From an uncultured Clostridium sp. (GTDB taxonomy: Bacteria; Bacillota; Clostridia; TANB77; CAG-508): DNA of 64,000 nucleotides. The stretch spans positions 8,486-72,485 of the forward strand of contig USMK01000005.1 of assembly GCA_900555835.1 (NCBI GenBank), in the 5' to 3' direction. Positions 1-10,942 of this stretch are shown here, in pieces. Position numbers and translations under genes: made by a program. Numbering within the stretch: position 1 is the first letter of the stretch; each line of letters begins with the position of its first letter. The notes beneath the pieces are model-generated. The model ran no database searches, was not told where the DNA came from, and saw only the letters and a list, made by a program, of their open reading frames with translations.

Positions 1-3000
1 GAGTTGAATTTTTCCCTTGTATTTTGCTCCTATCAACTTCATATTCTAAATCTCCTATTGTGTCATTTTCTGTATATAAATTTAGTCCTAAATACCAGTC
101 ATTAGCTTCGTTTCTAGCATTTCTTTTTACTATTATCGAATTTGTATTATTTGAATATTCGGCTTTTAAAAATAATTTGTTAAATGCAGGATGTGCATAG
201 TCTTGTTCTTTACTAGATAACACAGGTTCTACAAGTGATGTTATTTCTAGTATTTCTTCTTCATCGCCATTATTTTGAATTTTCAAATTTCTAATTTCTA
301 CTGGTTCATTTGGTGAAATTGCAATTTTTAGTGTTGTTTTTATATTATCTTTTTCACCAATAAATTTACACATATCTGGCATAAAATGAACTTCTCTTTT
401 TTCGTTTTTGTCTGGCTTTGTTACATTCCATATTTTTTGGGTTCTTACATTTTTTATATAGAAAAATATTCCTTGTGGCTCGTCGTCTGTTTCTTTGTAT
501 TTGTTTATTATTATATTTTTATATTTGCTTACTCCATCTCCTTTTTCGTTTATGCAAATTGTGTATTTATCGCTTGATATTACATTTGTATTTAATATAT
601 TTTTATTTTCATTTGTATAAATTCTTTCTGTATATGGTTCATAATCTGTATATTTTAGTTTCTCAACTTTTTCTTTTCGTTCTTTTGTAGTTATAACATT
701 TATTGGCATTCTTTCTTGAAGTAAAATATCAACAGCTTCTATTTCTGGATTATTCATAAATCGTTTTTGCAATACATTATTATTAACCAAGTTATTTATA
801 GATAATAATATTAGTGCTTGGTGATGTGCCATATATGTTTTTACTGGCTCTTTTTTTACATTTGATCTTAGTCTTTCAGGAGTATAGTCTAATGCTTCAT
901 ATAACCCGTATTTACCTTGCATTCCTTGTTTTTCTATTTCTTTTAAATTATTTATAACCTCGGCTGGTTCGTCTGGGAGTGCTAATGCACTAGCATATGG
1001 TGCTATTACTCGTTCATCTCCCAAACCTCTTTTTAGTCCAAGCCATGGTATTCCAAATGCTTTGTATTGATAGTTGGAATGTAAGTCTTTTAAATTAAAA
1101 GCAGATTCCGATATTCCCCATGGAATTCCTAATTTTGCACTATATTCTTTTCCACTCATCATTAAAAATTTGCAAGATTCGTCTAATAAACTTCCGAGGA
1201 TATTTTTTTATATTTATATTTGGCATTAAATATTCAAACGCAGTTCCAGACCACGAAACAAGTCCTTTGTATCCATTTAGGCTAGTTAATGTCCTGCTTA
1301 AATTATACCAATGTTTTACAGGTATATCTTTTTTAGCAATCGCAATTAAACTTGCTTGTCTAGCTTCTGATGCCAATAAATCATAGTATGAATCTGTTAA
1401 TTTGTTTTCTTCTACATTAAATCCTATTGAAAAAATTCCTTTTTCTTTATCATATAGTTCTGAAAAATCAGTATTTTTTATTATATCTTTGCATTTTGCA
1501 AACATTTTTTTAGCTAGATTATAATTTTTACTCTCCTTTGCCTCATTGTGCATTACTCTTATTAAAAATTGTTTTAATGTAAATATATATCCAATAAAGT
1601 TTCCGTTATCCACAGTTGATACATATCTTGGGTATAAAGGTTCTAATGTTTTTGTATTATACCAGTTATATAATTGTCCATTCCATTTTTCTAGTTTATC
1701 AATTGTATTCATGGACTTTGATAATAAATCCATTGTTTCGTCTAAATTGATATATCCCAAATCAAATGCAGAAACTACTGCAAGTAGACCTAGTCCAATG
1801 TTTGTTGAAGATGTTCTATTTACAATTTTTTCTTTTCTATCTTCTTGATAATTATCTGGTGGCAAGTAATTATTTTCTTCATTCATGTACTCGTAAAAAT
1901 ATTCCCATGTTTTTTTGCCCAAGTCATATATATATTTTTGTTCTTCTTTGTTTAACAATTTGTACTTGTTGTCTTCTTCCTTTTCCTGGCTAATATACCA
2001 CGCAATTACAGGTGCAATTATCCATAAAATTGAAGCAAGCATCATTATTATAATTCCTAAGTTTATATTTAAAATTGCCATCCAAATTAATGAAATTATT
2101 CCTGCTAAACTATTTATTTTCATTAAATTTATATACTGGTTTAAGCTTACTGCTGAGCTCTTTTCCGCTTCTTCGGAAGTTGTCCATTCTAACAAATTTT
2201 GTTTTGAAAAAGCTAATCTATAAATCGCTCTAATTATTGCATCAGCAGAAATATATGCTTTATATGGTAGGAATGAAAAATTTATAATTCCTGCAACAAA
2301 GCTTCCCTTTATACCTGTAATATATGGTGTAAATTCTTTTTGGTTTGGTAAATACTCTTTTTTTAATATTACATCAATTATTATTGGAATAAACACACTT
2401 AGTACTAAAACAGCTACAATTGGCCATACTGTTACTTTATATATTGTGCAAATTATTCCTATTATAATTAAGCATAATAGCAAATTTATTTCTACTAAGC
2501 TTCTTCTTAAATTATCTAAAATTTTAAATTTAGATAATTTATTTAATGGATTTTTATTTCTTCCAAATAGCCATTCTACTATTTGCCAATCTCCTCTAAT
2601 CCATCTATGAAGCCTCGAAATATAGCTACTGTATTTATATGGATAACCGGTCTAATAGCATAATATCTGAAACAAGTCCACATCTTAAATAGCAGCCTTC
2701 TAATAAATCGTGGCTTAAAATTTTGTTTTCTGGCATTCTGTTTTTTAAAACTTTGGAAAATACTTTTAAGTCATAAATTCCTTTTCCAGTAAATATTCCT
2801 TCATTAAAATTATCTTGATATACATCTGATATTGCATTTGCATACGCATCTGTTCCTGGTAGTCCAGCAAATATTTTCGTAAATAGACTTTTATTTCCAT
2901 CTTCTAAATTTATTCCAACTCTTGGTTGCATAATTCCATATCCATTTACAACGATATTTTTTTCTTCGTCTATTTCTGGTCTATTTAAAATATGTGCCAT

Positions 3001-4876
3001 TGCTCCAATTAGTTCTAATCCTGAATTTAAAACTAAATTAGTATCTGCATCTAATGTTATAATATATTTTATTTTTGGTATATCTAAGTTTTCTAAACTA
3101 TTTTCTCTAAACTCATTTTTTGAATTTCCAAGCAGATATTCATTAAATTGATTTAACATACCTCTTTTTCTTTCCCAGCCTAAGTATGTTTTTTCCTTGT
3201 CATTCCAAATTCTTTTTCTATATACAAAATGAAATAATGGGAATTCTGAATTTTGATATTTTTGATTTAGTTTATGGATTTCTTTTTTTAAAGTTTCTAT
3301 AATCTCTACATCTTCTTTAAGTTCTTTTTTATCACTAGCAGAGCAATCTCCTAGAATTGCAAAATAGATATTAGGAGATTTATTTGCTAAATAATATACC
3401 TCTAATTTTTTAGCTAAACTTCTTACTTTTTTCTTATTATCTACTATTGTTGGTATTACTACAAAAGTACTATATTCCTTTGGTACACCTTCTAAGAAGT
3501 CTAGCTTTGGAATCAATTTTGGTTTTGTGGTTTTACTTAAAATTGTATTTACTATTTTTATTACAATTTCGATTAGTGGAATATATGAGAATATTCCAAG
3601 CAATACTGCAAGTATAGTATTTTGTGTTGCATTTAATATATATGCTAGAATTATTATGGCAAATATTGCTGGTAATCCTAGTGTTACAGCTTTGTATAGC
3701 TTTACTTTTGTTTCATTTCTTAGGCATTTTTTATTAACTTGCAATATTTTTGCCAAATCGTCTATTCCGATTATCAATTAAATAATAGCCTATATGGGTT
3801 TTTTTTATGTTTTTCTCTGCATTAATTGCATTTTGAGCTAATTGCAATGCCTTGTTTGCAATATATATTTCTGAAATCTTAGTTTTTTTAGAAATTTCTT
3901 TTATTCTATTTCTGTAATAGCTTTTCGTTTTGTAATCCATTTTAGAGTAAACATTGGCGGGATCTTTTTTTAGAATTTCTTCTACTCCATTTATTTTTTC
4001 AAATATTTCTAAAAAATTTATTCTAGATAATTCCTTTATACTTTTTATACTGTTTCCAATAGAAACCTTTTTTAACGCAATATCAAAGTGTTCCTTTTTT
4101 ATAATTTCAGAAACAGTTGTCCCCATTTTGTTAACTTCTTCCTCTAATATGTTTAAATAGCTAATAGCTTGTCTTCCATACTTTTTTAATCTGTATGACA
4201 TATATTCAATAAATGGATATCGCATTTCACCTGTTAGTACATTTTTTACGGGATAATCTGGTTTATTTATAAATTTTAAGTCTTTTTTATTTTCTACAAG
4301 TCTTTCTACGATACTTTCTACTTTGTATTTCTGTATTTGGGAAATATATATTTTTTCGCATACATCTCGTATATTTTCAATTATAGCTATTTGTAAAAAT
4401 GTGCCTATCCACCATATTTCTTCCATATTTAAGGTTTTCTTTTTTTGATATGCTTTTAACAAATTTTCTAGCATTTCTGCATCTATTTTCCCATCTGTAT
4501 ATGCTATTATTTCAGCTGAAAGTACATATATTCTAGCAGTTCCCTTATATATTCCATTTTGAAGCCCGAAAAAATTTGTGTATTTTTCTAGTGTTAAGTC
4601 TTTTTCTATATTTTTTACAGTCTCTTCAATTATATAATAATTGTCTAATAGCCACTCTCCTGCCGGATGTATATTTATTCCAAGCTTTAAATCTTCATTT
4701 AGTATTTCATATGTTTTTGTTATGAATTTGAAGTTTTCTTTTAGCCTTGGAATTGGGTATGTGCCTTTTTCAGAAGTCTCACTTAAAACATGGTCTGAGG
4801 CTATTTTTTCCATATAGCTTTCGAGCTGGTATTTATCTAATACCGCTCCTTTTATGTTTAATATTTTATTATTCAA
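1..4876 (-). CDS. Cyclic beta-glucan synthase-like GT84/glucoamylase/GH94 protein (3' end outside window, three CGG frameshift sites)
   Basis: About 1,625 residues are visible; the family is usually 2,700-2,900 residues. Order: N-terminal region (1-370), multi-helix membrane segment and GT84 glycosyltransferase (about 380-745, with DAD in LDADTNLVLNS and RLHRWIRGDWQ), a second membrane block, the glucoamylase-like domain (TSSTNIGLGLL, STVDNGNFIGYI), then the start of a GH94 phosphorylase-like module (HHQALILLSINN, LLQERMP). Known relatives (NdvB/ChvB) make cyclic beta-1,2-glucans at the membrane; the product here is inferred. The chosen start is TTG, 8 bases after AGGAG; an upstream in-frame TTG lacks a ribosome site. 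The frame is lost three times, each time at an in-frame CGG (3769, 2649, 1196), and restored by skipping one base. All domain motifs continue across the joints, so I treat this as one gene, not a pseudogene. Confidence 0.85.
1194..1196 (-). other. CGG +1 frameshift site 3 in the glucan synthase gene
   Basis: Reads KKYP, then CGG A. Skipping C gives GGA (Gly) followed by SLLDESCKFLMMSGKEY and an open frame to the window edge, matching the family. The zero frame ends 18 codons later. P-site codon CCT. Confidence 0.85.
2647..2649 (-). other. CGG +1 frameshift site 2 in the glucan synthase gene
   Basis: Reads DIMLLD, then CGG T. Skipping C gives GGT and GYPYKYSSYISRLHRWIRG, the conserved GT84 end. 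The zero frame stops within four codons. P-site codon GAC. Confidence 0.88.
3767..3769 (-). other. CGG +1 frameshift site 1 in the glucan synthase gene
   Basis: Reads HIGYYLIDN, then CGG A. Skipping C gives GGA and GIDDLAKILQVNKK, continuing the family. P-site codon AAT. Confidence 0.87.
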
Positions 4877-5050
4877 ATTGTACACTCCTAACAAAATTAA
4901 CTTTTCTGTTAGTTTTTGCTGTTGTAAAGTAAATTATTCTTGGATTTGAAAATTTTTGAATAATCACTATATACTCATAATTGTAGAGTAATAAAAAATA
5001 AAGAATATAAAAAATTGTTTATTTTTTACGGCTATAATTTTTTTATAGCT

Positions 5051-5762
5051 TTATTCCCTTGTTTTAAAATAATCCAAAATTCCCGTATAAATCCCCCAAG
5101 CCAGCTTCTCTTGATATTCAGCATTTTGAAGTTGTTGTTCTTCTTCGGGGTTTGATAAGAAACCACACTCTACTATGGTTATTGGAATTTCAGTATGGTC
5201 TACTATATATTTGTTTGAGATTGGTAGTGCTTCTCTGTTATTTGATTTTTGAATACTTTTGTTTAAACTACTTTGAATGCTTTTAGCTAATTTTGTACTA
5301 TTTTCGTCATTTTTTCGGAAGAATGTCTGCCACCCATAATATTGGCTTTGCGGTATTTTGTTTAGATGTATAGATACAAATATATCTGCTTGTGCTTCGT
5401 TTCCAATTTTTACTCTGTTTTTTATATCTGACACTTTCTTTTCTCTTAGTGTGTTTTTATCCAAATCATATATTCCATTTTCGTCCGACCTAGTTAATAT
5501 AACTATCCCCCCACTTTGTTCTAATAATTCTTGAACCTTTAATGTTATTTTCAAATTTATTGAATTTTCGGTTGTTCCATTAGTACTTTCAGCACCGTTC
5601 ATCTGGAAAACCGTGTCCAGCATCTAATACAATAACTTTGTTTGAAACTGGCAATGCAGTAGCTTCAATAGTATCATTGTTTTTTCTAATACTTGGAATA
5701 CAAACAGCAACCACAACAGCTAGCATTATAAATAAAATTCGTTTTTTACTTAAAACAATCAT
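5051..5762 (-). CDS. cwlD: CwlD-like N-acetylmuramoyl-L-alanine amidase (one CGG frameshift)
   Basis: Zinc amidase (Amidase_3) that cleaves the peptide side chain from muramic acid; CwlD makes muramic lactam in spore cortex, which is needed for germination. An N-terminal membrane anchor (about residues 5-22) is followed by LDAGHG (Zn His), the TTEN Glu, SIHLN (Zn His) and ECGFLSNP (catalytic Glu). The start is ATG 5762, 7 bases after AGGAG; an ATG 30 bases upstream has no ribosome site. The frame breaks at an in-frame CGG (5597) inside the conserved GHGFPD.GAE segment. 712 bases is 3x237+1, so one extra base gives 236 residues, the usual CwlD length. It is the only spore-cortex gene seen here. 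Confidence 0.9.
5595..5597 (-). other. CGG +1 frameshift site in cwlD
   Basis: HGFPDE, then CGG T. Skipping C gives GGT and GAESTNGTTEN, the amidase zinc-site region. The zero frame stops two codons later (R C stop). P-site codon GAA. Confidence 0.9.
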
Positions 5763-5830
5763 TGGCATACTCCTTTGTGGTATTATATTCATTTTCTTAA
5801 ATTAATATGATTATTTCCCAAATATACAAG

Positions 5831-5880
5831 AAAAACGAAGTAATATAAAATTTATTGAACTTTTATATTACTTCGTTTTT
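5831..5880 (-). terminator. Intrinsic terminator after the M18 aminopeptidase gene
   Basis: Perfect 20-bp inverted repeat (AAAAACGAAGTAATATAAAA) with a 10-base loop; U-rich on both strands, so it could act in both directions. Confidence 0.85.
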
Positions 5881-5981
5881 TTGAACAAACCAATATTATA
5901 ATTATCATTAACATTCATCTCAATGTATTATTACAAGTCTTGATTTATGCTCATCCTTTGGAATTCTTCCCTAGGTATATT

Positions 5982-7400
5982 TTAACAATTTTTAAATTTC
6001 AAATAAAAACTATTATATCCTTTATATGATGTATATATATCATATTTACTTGTAACCTCGTATGGAGCATGCATTGATAATACTGGCACTCCACAATCAA
6101 TTACATCTACACCTTTGTTAGCTAATATATATGCAATTGTTCCTCCACCGCCTAAATCAACTCTTCCTAATTCAGATAATTGATATAGAATATTATTTTC
6201 TTCAAATAATTTTCTTATTTCTGCAACATATTCTGCATTTGCATCTGAAGCACCTGATTTTCCTCTTGCTCCTGTGTATTTATTAAGGCCTATTCCTCTT
6301 CCTAAGAAAGCAGCATTGTTTCTTTCTGATGCTGATGCATATGTTGGGTCAAAACCTGCATCTACGTCTGCTGATAACATTTTAGAGTTGCAAAATACTT
6401 TTCCTAATAAATCTGGTTTATTTTCTCCTGTTTTATTTAATATTTCTGCAACAAAATTATCAAACACATGTGATTCCATTCCTGTGTTGCCCATACTTCC
6501 AATTTCTTCTTTGTCTGATAATATGCATACTGCTGTTTTTTCCGGATTGTATACATCTAAAATTGCTCTAAGTGATGTATATGCACATATTTTATCATCT
6601 TGTCCATATGCTGCTACCATGCTTCTGTCAAATCCTAATGTTCTTGCTTTAAATGCTGGCACTATTTCTAGTTCGGAACTTAAAAAGTCTATTTCTTTTA
6701 TTCCATATTTTTCGTTTAATATTTTTAAAATATTTAATTTTATACTTTCACTGGTTTCCTCGTCATATGGCACGCTTCCAACTAAAAGATTTAGGGCTTC
6801 CCCTTCTATTCCATCCTTTAATTTCTTTTCCATTTGTTCATATGCTAAATGTGGTAATAAGTCTGTTATTGTAAATATTGGGTCTTCTTCGTTTTCTCCT
6901 ATGTTTATTTTTACTTTTTCGCCATTTGCCTTTACTATAACACCATGTATTGCAAGTGGAATTGTTGTCCATTGATATTTCTTTATACCTCCATAGTAAT
7001 GTGTTTTTAGTAATGCAAATCCACCATCTTCATATAATGGGTTTGGTTTTAAATCTAGTCTTGGGGAGTCAACATGTGCACCTACTATGTTTAGTCCATT
7101 TTCTACTTTTTCTTTTCCGATTACTGCTATATATATGCTCTTTCCTCTGTTTACATAGTAAACTCTATCTCCTGGTTCTAATCTTTCTTTTTCTTCAATG
7201 TTTGAAAAGCCATTTTTTCTTAATATGCTTTCTGTATTTTCTATTACTTCCCTTTCTGTTTTCCCAACATTTAAGAAATACATATATTCGTCTGCAAATT
7301 TTTGTATTTCCTCCATTTGACTTTCCGAAACATTATTCCATCCTGTTTTCTTAATATTGAATAATTCCTTTTTCAATTCTTCTCCTTTTGTATTTTCCAT
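5982..7400 (-). CDS. apeA: M18 family zinc aminopeptidase
   Basis: 472 residues, full length for the clostridial M18 group (ApeA/LapA type). It removes N-terminal amino acids from peptides in the cytosol using two metal ions and forms a large tetrahedral oligomer in studied relatives. Visible metal and active-site motifs: GAHVDSPRLDLK (His, Asp), SDKEEIGS (Glu pair), SADVDAGFDPT (Asp) and MHAPYEV near the C-terminus (His). There is no signal peptide. The start ATG follows GGAAGGAAGT. It has its own promoter and terminator, so it is monocistronic. It uses typical host codons and carries no in-frame CGG. Confidence 0.9.
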   Translation of the reverse strand: MENTKGEELKKELFNIKKTGWNNVSESQMEEIQKFADEYMYFLNVGKTEREVIENTESILRKNGFSNIEEKERLEPGDRVYYVNRGKSIYIAVIGKEKVENGLNIVGAHVDSPRLDLKPNPLYEDGGFALLKTHYYGGIKKYQWTTIPLAIHGVIVKANGEKVKINIGENEEDPIFTITDLLPHLAYEQMEKKLKDGIEGEALNLLVGSVPYDEETSESIKLNILKILNEKYGIKEIDFLSSELEIVPAFKARTLGFDRSMVAAYGQDDKICAYTSLRAILDVYNPEKTAVCILSDKEEIGSMGNTGMESHVFDNFVAEILNKTGENKPDLLGKVFCNSKMLSADVDAGFDPTYASASERNNAAFLGRGIGLNKYTGARGKSGASDANAEYVAEIRKLFEENNILYQLSELGRVDLGGGGTIAYILANKGVDVIDCGVPVLSMHAPYEVTSKYDIYTSYKGYNSFYLKFKNC

Positions 7401-7437
7401 ACTTCTTCCTTCCTTTCATATTCTTAAAATCGAATTT

Positions 7438-7466
7438 ATTATATCACTTATGTTTTATATTAACAA
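7438..7466 (-). promoter_or_regulatory. Promoter of the M18 aminopeptidase gene
   Basis: TTGTTA, 17 bases, TATAAT on the minus strand; the -10 box is about 38 bases upstream of the start codon. Confidence 0.6.
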
Positions 7467-7525
7467 TATATTTGTTTATTATACACTTTTAATATTATTT
7501 TCACATAAAAAATTTACGCATAAAA

Positions 7526-7551
7526 AAATGAAAGTATCTAAACTTTCATTT
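7526..7551 (-). terminator. Intrinsic terminator of the mre/min operon
   Basis: AAATGAAAGT and ACTTTCATTT form a 10-bp stem with U-tracts on both sides, downstream of minC. A dispersed repeat copy lies between the stop codon and the hairpin. Confidence 0.75.
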
Positions 7552-7560
7552 TTTTGATAA

Positions 7561-7608
7561 AGATGTGTCCCAAATGAAGCATTTTGCCTCAAAAGGAAAC
7601 GTCCCCCC
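7561..7608 (+). repeat. Dispersed GTGTCCC/GGAAACGTCCCC repeat, copy 1
   Basis: About 46 bp, forward orientation, directly downstream of minC; a close match to copies at 19126, 27579 and 53718. Confidence 0.75.
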
Positions 7609-7612
7609 TTGA

Positions 7613-8224
7613 TTATTTCTCTACTACAATTTCGTCTCCTTCTAGGTATATGTAGGCTTGTTTGGTTTCGGTGGATTCTGTTTTTTCCATTTCTTTTAGG
7701 ATGTTGGCTATTCTGATTTGTGGAGCTTCTAGGGTGTGAGCCGCTATTATTGCTTTTTTGTTGCCTTTGGCTCCGGCGTGTGCTAAGCCTCTTAGAGCTC
7801 CTGTTACTATTATATTTCCTCCGGCTATTATTTCAGCTCCGGCATTTACGTCTCCTATTATTACTAGGCTTTTTGCAAATTCTATTCTGGTTCCAGACCT
7901 TACTGCTCCTCTTATATATTTTGTTTCAGATATGCTTAAATCTTCTTCAAAGGTATTTTTTATTACGTGTATTCCCATATCTTTTGGGCTATCAAATTGA
8001 ATTTCTACATCTAAATCCTCTTTTATTAGTTCTGTTATTTCGTCCATTTCTTCGTTTTCAAAATGCTTTCCTTTTATATATAGTGGTGTTTTTTCCTCTT
8101 TGTATAAATTTTTTAGTTTTGGTAATTTTTCTTTTAGTTCAGATATTACTTCTTCATATTCCGCTTCTGGATTGATTTTTACTATGTTTTCTTCTTTTTT
8201 TAAATTTATATTTATATTACTCAT
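7613..8224 (-). CDS. minC: Septum site-determining protein MinC
   Basis: 203 residues. MinC blocks FtsZ assembly away from mid-cell, acting with MinD at the membrane. The C-terminal half (about 100-203) is the MinC beta-helix with its glycine-rich ladder (IGDVNAGAEIIAGGNIIV, GALRGLAHAG) that binds MinD. The N-terminal half is poorly conserved, as is usual. The start is ATG 8224, 10 bases after GAGAGGA; an in-frame ATG 33 bases upstream lacks a site. It is the last gene of the DUF4321-radC-mreB-mreC-mreD-mrdA-minC operon. No minD or minE is in the window, though they often follow in Firmicutes. Confidence 0.88.
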   Translation of the reverse strand: MSNININLKKEENIVKINPEAEYEEVISELKEKLPKLKNLYKEEKTPLYIKGKHFENEEMDEITELIKEDLDVEIQFDSPKDMGIHVIKNTFEEDLSISETKYIRGAVRSGTRIEFAKSLVIIGDVNAGAEIIAGGNIIVTGALRGLAHAGAKGNKKAIIAAHTLEAPQIRIANILKEMEKTESTETKQAYIYLEGDEIVVEK

Positions 8225-8283
8225 CAATACACATTCCTCTCTAATTTTATATTCCATCTTCCGTTTTGTATATCATTTGTAAT

Positions 8284-10380
8284 TTATCTAATACTTTCTG
8301 TATATGGTATTGCAGTAGTATCTTCTTCCATCCCATTTGCGTTCATTCCAAAATATTCTGATAAAATATCTTTTACAACTTGTGCTGAATAGCTTCCGTG
8401 TCCACCATTTTCTATCATAACTATTACTGCTATTTCTGGTTCGTCATATGGGGCAAAAGCTGCAAACCAAGCATTTACGTCATTTGTAGAAGTTTCTGCT
8501 GAACCTGTTTTTCCTCCTATTTCTATGTTAAAGTCTTTGAATACAGAATACGCAGTTCCTCCTCTTTCTAGGGCAACTGACCTCATGCCTTCTAACACAA
8601 CATCTATATTTTCTTTTGAAATATTTATATCATCACTTTCTGGGCTTGATAGCCCTAATTTTTCATTTACGAATTTTTCTATTTCGCTTTTATCTACTTC
8701 TGTTTTATCTGCTCTTAATACTGATTTTATAATGCTTAAATCTATTTTCTTTCCGCCGTTTACTAAAATACTTAAATATCTTGCCATTTGAATTGGTGAA
8801 AAGTTGTTGTCTCCTTGTCCTATTGATGCATTTAGTGTGTCTCCTGGGTTCCAAGTTTGATTTCTGCTTTGGCGATTTTCTTTTGATGCTAATGTTCCAG
8901 ATGTTTCTCCTTGCAATTCTATTCCAGTTTTTTCTCCTAATCCAAAATGTCTTGCATATTTTGCTAATGTATCTATTCCCATTCTGTCACCAACTTCATA
9001 GAAAAAGTAGTTACAAGATTTTTGTATAGCACCAGATACATTTATGTATCCATGTCCTGTTTTGTGTTCAGTGTAATACCAGCACTTCCAGCTTTCGCCG
9101 TATTTGCTGTATATACCTGTATCTCTAATTTTTTCTGTTCTAGTTATAGCTCCTGTTTCTAATCCTGCAACAGCTGTTACCATTTTGAATATTGATCCTG
9201 GTGCATATGCCCCTGATATTGCTCTGTTATAAAATGCTTTTTGTTCATTGTATTCGTTTAATTTATCCTTAGATACTCCATTATACATTACAGATGGATC
9301 ATAGTCTGGATAACTTACTAATGCTAGCACTTCTCCTGTTTTTACATTCGTTACAACTACTGTTCCACCTTTTGCATCATATTGTTCAAAAAATTCTCCA
9401 TTTTTTACTTTTTCAATAGTTGTTTTTAGGGAATCCTCTGCTACTTTTTGTAGATTAGCATCTATTGTTAATATAACATCACTACCAGAAACAGCTTCTT
9501 TTGTTACATATTCTCCTGTTGTTGTTCCATCCACTGTCATATCTATTTGTTTTTTACCATCTTCGCCTTTTAAATATTCTTCTAATACTGCTTCTACTCC
9601 TGTTTTTCCAATATAATCATTTGCTGAATATTTCTCTTTTCTTGTTTTTAATTCGCTTTCACTTATCTTTCCTATATATCCTATTACATGTGATGCTAAG
9701 CTTCCTTTTGTGTATGTTCTAATTGGTTCTGTAACTACATTTATTCCTGGGAAATCAGCTGACCTTTCATAAAATTCCTGCACGCTTGCTTCTGATACAG
9801 ATTTTGCTATGGTTATTGATTTTGCCAAACTGTATCCTTTTGTTTTTACTTCATAAACAAGTCCTATTACTTTTCTGTTTTCTTCTTCTGATTCGTAATT
9901 TATTTTGTATTTTTCTTTGAAATAATTAAAACATTCTTGTGGTGTTGCTTCATCTGTAAATTGGTAAGTTTTTTTCCAGTTTTGTAAAGCTGTATCACTT
10001 GAAAAATTAAATGTATATGGATTTATGTTTATTGGAAAATTATCTACATATGTATCTCCATTTTTTTCTAGTACTTTAATTACATTTAGCATACAATTAT
10101 TAAATGTTTCTGTGTCTATTTTGGTTTTATACAATTGCAAACTATGTCCTGTTGATGTTGATGCAAGCTCAACTCCGGTCCTATCTCTTATTGACCCTCT
10201 TGCTGCTTTTATTGTGGTTTCTCTTGTAAGTTTGGTATTTGATTCTTCTCTATATTCTTTTCCATTTACTATTTGCAAATTAAATAATTGTACTATTAGT
10301 ATCAATCCTACTATGTATATTGCCATTGTTAATACATTGTATCTTAGTCTTGTATTGCTTTCTTTATTACTCAGAATCAA
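8284..10380 (-). CDS. mrdA: Penicillin-binding protein 2 (elongasome transpeptidase)
   Basis: 698 residues. Class B PBP that crosslinks peptidoglycan during cell elongation with RodA and MreBCD. One N-terminal membrane helix (about 15-37), a dimerisation domain, then the transpeptidase: SIFK (active Ser, near 395), SCN (near 455) and KTGS (near 623). A short region ends after the catalytic domain. The start is TTG 10380, very close to AGGAGG (3 bases); CTG six bases downstream has better spacing, so the exact start is uncertain. It follows mreD by 16 bases. No in-frame CGG. Confidence 0.92.
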   Translation of the reverse strand: MILSNKESNTRLRYNVLTMAIYIVGLILIVQLFNLQIVNGKEYREESNTKLTRETTIKAARGSIRDRTGVELASTSTGHSLQLYKTKIDTETFNNCMLNVIKVLEKNGDTYVDNFPININPYTFNFSSDTALQNWKKTYQFTDEATPQECFNYFKEKYKINYESEEENRKVIGLVYEVKTKGYSLAKSITIAKSVSEASVQEFYERSADFPGINVVTEPIRTYTKGSLASHVIGYIGKISESELKTRKEKYSANDYIGKTGVEAVLEEYLKGEDGKKQIDMTVDGTTTGEYVTKEAVSGSDVILTIDANLQKVAEDSLKTTIEKVKNGEFFEQYDAKGGTVVVTNVKTGEVLALVSYPDYDPSVMYNGVSKDKLNEYNEQKAFYNRAISGAYAPGSIFKMVTAVAGLETGAITRTEKIRDTGIYSKYGESWKCWYYTEHKTGHGYINVSGAIQKSCNYFFYEVGDRMGIDTLAKYARHFGLGEKTGIELQGETSGTLASKENRQSRNQTWNPGDTLNASIGQGDNNFSPIQMARYLSILVNGGKKIDLSIIKSVLRADKTEVDKSEIEKFVNEKLGLSSPESDDINISKENIDVVLEGMRSVALERGGTAYSVFKDFNIEIGGKTGSAETSTNDVNAWFAAFAPYDEPEIAVIVMIENGGHGSYSAQVVKDILSEYFGMNANGMEEDTTAIPYTESIR

Positions 10381-10395
10381 ACACCTCCTTTATTT

Positions 10396-10930
10396 TTAAA
10401 AATATCTTGTTAATATGTTTCTGCTTTTAAATACATTTTCCATATAATATCCAGCTTTTTTTATTAGTGGTTGTAATATTATTGTTAGTATCACATTATA
10501 TATAATTTCTACAAATAAGATTTTTAAAAATGCAAATATTTCTGCATCTAAATTGTTCATTATTACAAATATAGCATATTTTCCAGTTTCATATATAAAT
10601 GTAGAAAATATGACCATTAAAATCATTGTTATTCTACTATCTTTTGAGAATTTTTTATCTAAATATCCTCCTAAAAATCCAACTACTCCTAGCATTATAG
10701 ACGTAGTTCCGCACATTTCTTCCTATGAAAAAATCTAAGAATAATCCAGCTATTATTCCACAAATTATTCCATTTATTCGACCTGTAAATAGCCCTATTA
10801 CTAAAATTAGGATTACAAATAAATTTGGTTTTACTCCTGCTATTGTAAACCAGCTAAAAAAATTCATTTGAAGAAAATATATCAATAAAAGCACTATAAA
10901 TAATGTTATAAATATTATTGTTTTTTTCAC
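10396..10930 (-). CDS. mreD: Rod shape-determining protein MreD (one CGG frameshift)
   Basis: A small polytopic membrane protein (177 residues, about five to six helices) of the elongasome, linking MreC to the wall synthases. The sequence begins KKTIIFITLFIVLLLIYFL and matches MreD through both halves. The frame breaks at an in-frame CGG (10711) after FFIGRNV. Skipping one base gives GTTSIMLGVVGFLGGYLD, a typical MreD segment; 535 bases is 3x178+1. Without the shift the product would be 91 residues with an unrelated tail. It lies 12 bases after mreC and 16 before mrdA. Position and length support a working gene. Confidence 0.88.
10709..10711 (-). other. CGG +1 frameshift site in mreD
   Basis: GRNV, then CGG A. 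Skipping C gives GGA and GTTSIMLGVVGF. The 0-frame tail is YNARSSWIF and then stops. P-site codon GTG. Confidence 0.9.
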
Positions 10931-10942
10931 TATATTTTCCTC

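Noticed and set aside
386..1386. Open frames on the plus strand over the GH94 region
   Set aside because: Low-complexity Leu/Phe/Tyr-rich antisense shadows; the minus strand reads a continuous GH94 sequence.
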